DNA from: Candidatus Nanoanaerosalina archaeon | Lineage (GTDB): Archaea; Nanohalarchaeota; Nanosalinia; Nanosalinales; Nanoanaerosalinaceae | Assembly (NCBI GenBank): GCA_022729275.1 | Contig: JALDAH010000017.1 | Coordinates: 1-17,584, forward strand | DNA length: 17,584 nucleotides | Direction: 5' to 3' | Part shown: positions 13,763 through 17,584 of the stretch, piece after piece | Layout: every line of letters starts with the position of its first letter | How positions within the stretch are numbered: the first letter of the stretch is position 1 | Notes under the pieces: generated by a model | Seen by the model: only the letters and a program-made list of their open reading frames with translations | Told to the model about the DNA's origin: nothing | Database searches by the model: none | Made by a program: the position numbers and the translations under genes

Positions 13763-14414
13763 CTTTTATCACCTCTTGTTCTTTTTTAAAAACAGTTTTT
13801 GAATGAGTTTTTTCTCTGTAAAGCCTTTCAAGCAGTATTTCCCAGAGCTTCAGTGTTGTCTGTATATATCCTGGACCGGTATAGGTCAGTGTTGTGAAAC
13901 AATCCGTCCTGAACATTATGCCATGTTTGGTTCTCTTACATTGTATCTCGTGATTAACTATATCGCTTATAGAAAGTTTTTTGTCTGTAGTTATGACAGT
14001 TGTGAGTTCTTTTCTTATCGTTATCTCTTTTACATATGTTATCATGTCTTTCAGCATCTTGGATCTCTCTTTTTCATCCGCAATTTTGTAGTACAGATGG
14101 TCCAGTAGAGGAAGCACTAGAAGGTTGGTATCTGAACTTATCACCTTGGACAGGTTTTTTACAAGCTCGTGATGTTGATACGGTGTGAAAGCTCTTGCCA
14201 CCTTTATATTTTCCAGAATGTCATCTGTGGGGGTTAGATGCGACATCATATATGTGGAACATTGATTGCCCGTATCTATCCAGAGTGCTTCCTCTTTTGA
14301 AAGGATCAGATTGTTTATGACCAGTGCATGCAATGCTCTGGTGTTTCCACCTGTTTTGAGGAGGTTTAATCCTTTTTTCAATTTTGGCAGGTGTTTTCTG
14401 GTTGTCTGATCCAT
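13755..14414 (-). CDS. Inactivated RecA/RadA-like protein of the PolB2 module
   Basis: This 219-residue protein resembles the RecA-like proteins found beside PolB2 in haloarchaea. In LLKTGGNTRALHAL (18-31), where a Walker A motif should be, the glycine- and lysine-rich loop is incomplete and the GKT lysine is absent. LWIDTGNQCSTYMM, VARAFTPYQHHELV and LLVLPLLDHLYYK follow at the spacing of the RecA core, the last as a Walker B-like strand. ATP hydrolysis is therefore unlikely. It heads the operon, with GTTAAACC centred about 28 nt before the ATG at 14414. The likely role is to support PolB2 at damaged DNA, by analogy with the RadA-like partners of archaeal PolB2; this is inference from neighbours and motif loss. 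Confidence 0.8.
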   Translation of the reverse strand: MDQTTRKHLPKLKKGLNLLKTGGNTRALHALVINNLILSKEEALWIDTGNQCSTYMMSHLTPTDDILENIKVARAFTPYQHHELVKNLSKVISSDTNLLVLPLLDHLYYKIADEKERSKMLKDMITYVKEITIRKELTTVITTDKKLSISDIVNHEIQCKRTKHGIMFRTDCFTTLTYTGPGYIQTTLKLWEILLERLYREKTHSKTVFKKEQEVIKAG

Positions 14415-14437
14415 GTAATTCTGTTGACTTTTGGAGG

Positions 14438-14445
14438 GTTTAACT
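14438..14445 (-). promoter_or_regulatory. TATA box of the PolB2 operon
   Basis: On the minus strand GTTAAACC is centred about 28 nt before the start at 14414. It is weaker than the TATA boxes of the neighbouring genes, which fits an inducible operon. The 14415-14580 gap also holds AT-rich repeats such as TTTAAAT-CA-ATTTAAA near 14549-14564. Confidence 0.4.
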
Positions 14446-14580
14446 TGTTGGGTGTCTCTTCCACCATTTCCGGTTGATGATTAGCTGTTAAAACCATCAA
14501 AAAAGAAAATAAACATTTGGATTATAAAATAAATCTATTTAGATAAGTTTAAATCAATTTAAATGTTTTTAAGTTATTTT

Positions 14581-14769
14581 TCATGGTATCAAAGATAGTA
14601 TCTTGTCCCAGTTGGCGATCAAGAGCTCCACTATTTTTTTACCTATAAATATTCCAGCCACTCCTAGAACACCGCTTAGAGCATCAGGTGCAGGAATTGG
14701 AAGTTTTACAGCGGTGAAAATCGCACCCACCGTGATACCAACAAGAAGAGATAAGATTTCTTTCCTCAT
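14581..14769 (-). CDS. XapX domain membrane protein
   Basis: This 62-residue protein matches the XapX/DUF1427 pattern. A first hydrophobic helix (LSLLVGITVGAIFTAV) leads into LPIPAPDALSGVLGVAGIFIGKKIVELL, with the family's PxPAPxALxGVLGxxGIFxG core. XapX proteins are small two-helix membrane proteins; the function is unknown. The TATA box GGTATAAAA at 14791-14799 lies about 26 nt before the start, so it has its own promoter within the gap after the RadC-like gene. I see no link to the PolB2 operon beyond proximity. Confidence 0.88.
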   Translation of the reverse strand: MRKEILSLLVGITVGAIFTAVKLPIPAPDALSGVLGVAGIFIGKKIVELLIANWDKILSLIP

Positions 14770-14790
14770 AATTTGTTTTTGTGATCCCTT

Positions 14791-14799
14791 TTTTATACC
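14791..14799 (-). promoter_or_regulatory. TATA box of the XapX gene
   Basis: GGTATAAAA on the minus strand is centred 26 nt before the ATG at 14769, a clear leaderless archaeal promoter located just before the end of radC. Confidence 0.6.
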
Positions 14800-14809
14800 A
14801 TTTCTTGTT

Positions 14810-15478
14810 TCAGATGAGTTTCCTCTCCCTCATACTGATAGAACTATTATCTCCCACGATTATATGATCAAGAAGCTCCATCTGAAACTGCTTTAAAGAA
14901 TCACCGATGATTTTCGTGGTCTCAACATCCTTGTCTGTAGGATTTGAATCTCCCATGGGATGATTGTGAGCCAGTATAACTGCTGAAGCATTGTTTTCAA
15001 GACCCTTTCTGACTATATCTCTTTTGTTGACAGCTAAATTTTTTAAAGATCCTTTAAATATTTTTTCTAATGATATAACTTTGTTATTTGGAGCTATATA
15101 GGCTGCATGTAGTTCTTCCTGTTCAAGATCTGACATGGTATCTCTGAATAATTTTTTAGCTTCCCCGGAACTTTTTATTTCCTTTTTTTCATATTCCTCC
15201 GATCTCTTAGCGAGTTCAAAAGCTGAGACTATCTGGGCTGCTTTAACATTATCAATACCTCTGAAATCTTTAATATCGTCTAAAGAGGCTTTTCCAAGTT
15301 CTTCAAGAGAATATTTGTTTATTATGGATTTTCCAATGTCTTTAGCGTTTTTTCCGTGAAGCCCTGTCTGAATAATTAACGCTATAAGTTCTGATTCTGT
15401 CAGATTTTCTATTCCCTCTTCCAGTAGCTTTTCTATAGGTCTTTCCGATTCGGGCAGTTCATTTATTGAATAACCCAT
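14810..15478 (-). CDS. radC: RadC/UPF0758 family JAB-domain protein
   Basis: This 222-residue protein has the usual RadC length and layout. A helix-hairpin-helix region comes first (FRGIDNVKAAQIVSAFELAKR at 72-92), then the JAB/MPN fold with HNHPMGDSNPTDKDVETT, where His171, His173 and Asp184 are the zinc ligands. RadC proteins were once tied to DNA repair, but their true role is unsettled; the fold is that of a zinc isopeptidase-like enzyme. It is a bacterial-type family found in some archaea. A TATA-like AATATAAGAG centred about 28 nt before the ATG at 15478 gives it an independent leaderless transcript. A weak hairpin and T-run separate it from the upstream gene. Confidence 0.92.
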   Translation of the reverse strand: MGYSINELPESERPIEKLLEEGIENLTESELIALIIQTGLHGKNAKDIGKSIINKYSLEELGKASLDDIKDFRGIDNVKAAQIVSAFELAKRSEEYEKKEIKSSGEAKKLFRDTMSDLEQEELHAAYIAPNNKVISLEKIFKGSLKNLAVNKRDIVRKGLENNASAVILAHNHPMGDSNPTDKDVETTKIIGDSLKQFQMELLDHIIVGDNSSISMRERKLI

Positions 15479-15544
15479 ACAAAGTTTTTTTGAATCGGTC
15501 TCTTATATTTCTGTAAGTTATTAATATTTCCTGTCTCATTTATT

Positions 15545-15568
15545 AAAAATATTTCAAAAAATATTTTT
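15545..15568 (-). terminator. AT-rich hairpin and T-run after the metallopeptidase gene
   Basis: AAAAATATTT and AAATATTTTT form 10-bp arms around CAAA, giving on the minus strand a weak stem with a central T-run. It lies 6 nt after the metallopeptidase gene ends and before the radC promoter. Being all A and T, it could be chance, so T-run termination is the safer reading. Confidence 0.4.
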
Positions 15569-15574
15569 GTTTGT

Positions 15575-17149
15575 TCAACTATCTATACTTAATAATGTAG
15601 CCAGGATGTCTCTAAAAATCTTTTCTAAGATTCGAAAGAAGGATTCTGGACTATCTTTTATTTCTTCTTCAAATTCATCTTCAACTGTCCTATTTTCTAC
15701 TTTAGGTTCTTCCGAATCGCGTTCATCTTCATAAATATTTTTCTCCTTTAATTCACCCGATTTTTCTTCTCTTTCTTTAACTTCGATTCTCTCTGGCTGT
15801 GTAAGATTTTCAGGCTCGGGAAGCTTCATCTTGTTTAGATCTTCTAGACACTCTTCAAATAAATCTCGATCATCAGTATAGCAAGGTCTTAAATCGCTTT
15901 CAAAAACCTTTTTAAGATTTTCCACATATTTATTAGTAGTTTGGGCAACTTCTAGCTCATTAATTCTTTCATAGAGAAACTCAAGATTTTTCTCCTGGTT
16001 TTTCAAGACGGCCTCTCTTATAAGTAGCTGACTGTAACTGTATCCGAACTCGCTTTTAGTTAAATCAGAATCCATAAACCCGTACATACTTGGATTCCAG
16101 TCATACATAAAATCCATTTCCTGTTCATAATATTTCCAGAGATGATCAGGTTCTCCTCTTGGAGGTAAAGTATAGATACATCTTTGGTCTTTATTATTGA
16201 TGCATTTGTCTTTCCATTCTATTTCTTCCCCGAACATTTCAGGTTGTTTCACACCGAGTTTCTGATTCACCAGGTATTCGACATAAGTTGCTGTTCCTTC
16301 ATCGAAAACAGTTGCAGATGTGCGAGACCATTTTAAAGGTTCTTGATTGTATGCATGAACTGTTTCGTGTATTATAAGACTTGGAAAGGTGTCTTTTTCC
16401 ACTTCTGATTTTCTTATATTTATTATACCCCCAGGCTGATATACTCCTGCTCTGTTCTCGCCGAACTCTTTATCAAATTCTTTGTCGGGCATAATCACAA
16501 CTGCAAGTTTCCTGAAACTGGTATTCTGACCGGTTATTTCACCCACTATAGGATACAAATCGTCCGGTTTTGATAGATTGGCCTCTTTACCAAAGTTTAT
16601 GTAGTTCTTGTATCCAATTTCCTTCGAGGTCCAGGTTACTATAGTGTTTACCGGTCCTTCACCTTTGAAGTAAGCCGTATTTTTCCAAAGTTCTTTTTCA
16701 GTACCATAACTGCTGTATGTTCCGAGTATATTATCAGGAGTGTTTATTTCAACGGTGGTTGGTTCTTCCCTAAGTCCTGTTAACTGTAACTCAATTTTTT
16801 CCAGTTCCTTTGAGGGACGCTCAACAAGACCATCTACAGTATATTCAATTGTTACAATTTCTTCAGTTCTTAATTCTCCAGTATTTGTACTAAACTCTAT
16901 ATGATTATTATATAACTCGTAATCTGTTATCTCACCTCTAGTATCTTCTAAATAAATATTTGAAGCATCTTCAGGTATTTTCCAACTAGTTTTCCATAAA
17001 TTAACACGATCTTCCGAGGTGAAAGTGATGTTGATCTGTTTATTGATGTCTTGTCCCTCAATATTGATTCTGTAATCTATATTTGCCTGTGATGCTGTTG
17101 TGATCACTAGAAAAAAGGAAAGTAAGAAAAATATCTTTTTTTGATCCAT
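15575..17149 (-). CDS. Secreted gluzincin-type zinc metallopeptidase
   Basis: This 524-residue protein starts with a signal peptide ending near residue 22 (TASQA). Residues 25-180 are beta-rich and look like an immunoglobulin-like or M1/M61-type N-terminal domain. The catalytic zinc site is HETVH at 261-265, with Glu284 in DEGTATYVEYL as the third ligand 19 residues on, the gluzincin spacing. Cys316 and Cys324, and Cys423 and Cys434, could form disulfides, as expected outside the cell. Residues 445-500 are highly charged and acidic, and the end (ESFFRILEKIFRDILATLL) is an amphipathic helix that might hold the enzyme at the membrane surface. It acts on peptides; the substrate is unknown. A TATA-like stretch is centred about 26 nt upstream of 17149. 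Confidence 0.85.
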   Translation of the reverse strand: MDQKKIFFLLSFFLVITTASQANIDYRINIEGQDINKQINITFTSEDRVNLWKTSWKIPEDASNIYLEDTRGEITDYELYNNHIEFSTNTGELRTEEIVTIEYTVDGLVERPSKELEKIELQLTGLREEPTTVEINTPDNILGTYSSYGTEKELWKNTAYFKGEGPVNTIVTWTSKEIGYKNYINFGKEANLSKPDDLYPIVGEITGQNTSFRKLAVVIMPDKEFDKEFGENRAGVYQPGGIINIRKSEVEKDTFPSLIIHETVHAYNQEPLKWSRTSATVFDEGTATYVEYLVNQKLGVKQPEMFGEEIEWKDKCINNKDQRCIYTLPPRGEPDHLWKYYEQEMDFMYDWNPSMYGFMDSDLTKSEFGYSYSQLLIREAVLKNQEKNLEFLYERINELEVAQTTNKYVENLKKVFESDLRPCYTDDRDLFEECLEDLNKMKLPEPENLTQPERIEVKEREEKSGELKEKNIYEDERDSEEPKVENRTVEDEFEEEIKDSPESFFRILEKIFRDILATLLSIDS

Positions 17150-17340
17150 ATTATTTTTTTGTTGTCTTTATTTAATTATATCATTTGATGGTTCTATTTT
17201 ACTATCGAAAATTTTTTATAAGATTTCCACATAGTAATAAAGATATTCGTCCACGTTATGATGTAGTAGGATATAATTTTTAAGTTATAAGCTTTCTAAA
17301 ATATGTTTCTTTGTCTATAAATAGTATAAGGATAAACAAT

Positions 17341-17381
17341 AGTATTATACTATAATACTTTTTAATGTTTACCAAAACATT
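17341..17381. promoter_or_regulatory. Two adjacent dyads upstream of a TATA box
   Basis: AGTATTATA-C-TATAATACT at 17341-17359 has 9-bp perfect arms. Five bases later AATGTTT (17364-17370) pairs with AAACATT (17375-17381) across ACCA. The second dyad runs into the TATA box ACATTTATAAAC. This layout suits regulator binding at a promoter pointing right. Confidence 0.5.
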
Positions 17382-17388
17382 TATAAAC
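17378..17388 (+). promoter_or_regulatory. Strong TATA box for a transcript starting near 17410
   Basis: CATTTATAAAC is preceded by the purine-rich CCAAAA, a possible BRE. Its centre is about 27 nt before the GTG at 17410, the spacing seen for the leaderless genes elsewhere in the window. Confidence 0.5.
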
Positions 17389-17409
17389 TAATCAACCGAA
17401 ATAAAAAAA

Positions 17410-17508
17410 GTGTCGTATCAGCCGAGGTTTGGTAAGGCCTATTTAGAAAGATAAGTTTTGGAATTTATTACTACTCTTCGGCAAAAAGATGCACCCAAAC
17501 TTTTATAA
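17410..17508 (+). pseudogene. Possible short gene interrupted by one in-frame TAA, or small RNA
   Basis: A frame from GTG at 17410 reads VSYQPRFGKAYLER (first residue Met if used as start), hits TAA at 17452-17454, then continues as VLEFITTLRQKDAPKLL to TAA at 17506. Both halves look protein-like in this window and are richer in G and C than their surroundings. Explanations are a tiny broken gene, a 14-residue leader peptide, stop-codon readthrough, or a non-coding RNA that happens to stay open. The sequence alone cannot decide. GCCGA at 17421-17425 and TCGGC at 17478-17482 could pair in an RNA. Confidence 0.3.
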
Positions 17509-17520
17509 AGTAGCATCTTT
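17485..17520. promoter_or_regulatory. 8-bp inverted repeat bracketing a TATA box
   Basis: AAAGATGC (17485-17492) and GCATCTTT (17513-17520) are perfect inverted repeats. The 20-nt gap between them contains CTTTTATAAAG, a TATA-like sequence about 60 nt before the ATG at 17565. The arrangement fits an operator around the promoter of the last gene, with a leader of about 35-40 nt. Confidence 0.5.
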
Positions 17521-17564
17521 AATTTAAAACTATCGACTGAATTTACTACTGTGGGGGAATTATT

Positions 17565-17584
17565 ATGGTAGATGAAGCTAAAGA
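17565..17584 (+). CDS. Start of a gene that runs out of the window
   Basis: An ATG at 17565 opens MVDEAK and continues past the window edge. GGGGGA about 8 nt upstream serves as a Shine-Dalgarno sequence, and a TATA box inside an inverted repeat lies further upstream. Unlike most first genes here it seems to have a leader. Only six residues are visible, so no product can be named. Confidence 0.6.

Larger units (their letters stand above)
17150..17564. other. Structured intergenic region with dyads, two TATA boxes and an interrupted short frame
   Basis: This gap holds the minus-strand promoter of the metallopeptidase near 17168-17181. Its right part holds a group of signals: two adjacent dyads (17341-17381), a strong TATA box (17378-17388), a GC-richer patch at 17410-17508 and a second TATA box inside an inverted repeat (17485-17520). 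I find no tRNA-like fold. Between 17182 and 17340 I see nothing but AT-rich sequence. Confidence 0.6.

Noticed and set aside
14380..14469. Leftward leader frame (MVEETPNKL...) overlapping the start of the RecA-like gene
   Set aside because: It is short, in another frame from the gene, has no clear promoter, and overlaps the likely TATA box.
17182..17564. tRNA or CRISPR-like element in the right-hand gap
   Set aside because: No cloverleaf pairing, no CCA-end pattern and no regularly spaced repeats were found.

Overview
The window is AT-rich archaeal DNA. Most first-in-operon genes have a TATA-like box about 26-28 nt before the start codon, with no room for a leader. Genes inside operons instead carry GGTGAT/GGAG-type Shine-Dalgarno sequences. 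The gene content agrees: archaeal-type TyrRS, archaeal PolB2, a TRASH-type metal regulator, a stand-alone MIP18/DUF59 protein and an ArsR-type repressor. The PolB2 neighbourhood resembles, from memory, the haloarchaeal arrangement, so a haloarchaeal relative or a nanohaloarchaeon/other DPANN lineage is possible. The proteins are not strongly acidic and I cannot fix the lineage. I see no rRNA, tRNA, CRISPR array or insertion sequence.

Layout, left. Positions 1-241 hold the 5' end of a leftward gene for an exported or anchored protein, and 374-1099 an orphan four-helix membrane protein. Positions 1170-5669 look like a copper-handling region: a Cu+ P-type ATPase (CopA), a secreted DUF411 copper protein, a membrane protein with an HCPLC motif at its predicted mature N-terminus, an unrecognised alpha-helical protein on the opposite strand, and a PadR-type regulator fused to a TRASH metal-binding domain. 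A shared dyad (consensus RTATC-N7-GATAT) occurs at all three promoter regions of this block, which suggests one regulon. Two coupled small membrane proteins follow (5754-6421).

Middle. A short RmuC-like nuclease, TyrRS, a 58-aa two-helix membrane protein, a PspC-domain protein and an SdpI-like membrane protein all read rightward (6465-9625). From 9626 to 17149 everything reads leftward: a VRR-NUC-like nuclease, a MIP18 family Fe-S assembly protein and an ArsR repressor form one operon with a multi-half-site operator. Upstream of it lies the PolB2 operon: an inactivated RecA-like protein, a small protein probably starting at CTG, the PolB2 polymerase with a degenerate exonuclease domain, and a small acidic protein. 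Next come XapX and RadC-like genes and a secreted gluzincin-type metallopeptidase.

Right edge. The 415-nt gap 17150-17564 is structured: a 19-bp dyad, a second dyad, a strong TATA box, a short open frame interrupted by a single TAA, and an 8-bp inverted repeat around a second TATA box, just before a gene that begins at 17565 and runs out of the window.

The most interesting parts are the putative PadR-TRASH copper regulon, the PolB2 module with its unusual start codon, and the interrupted small frame near the right edge. All family names come from motif recognition by eye; no database search was possible.
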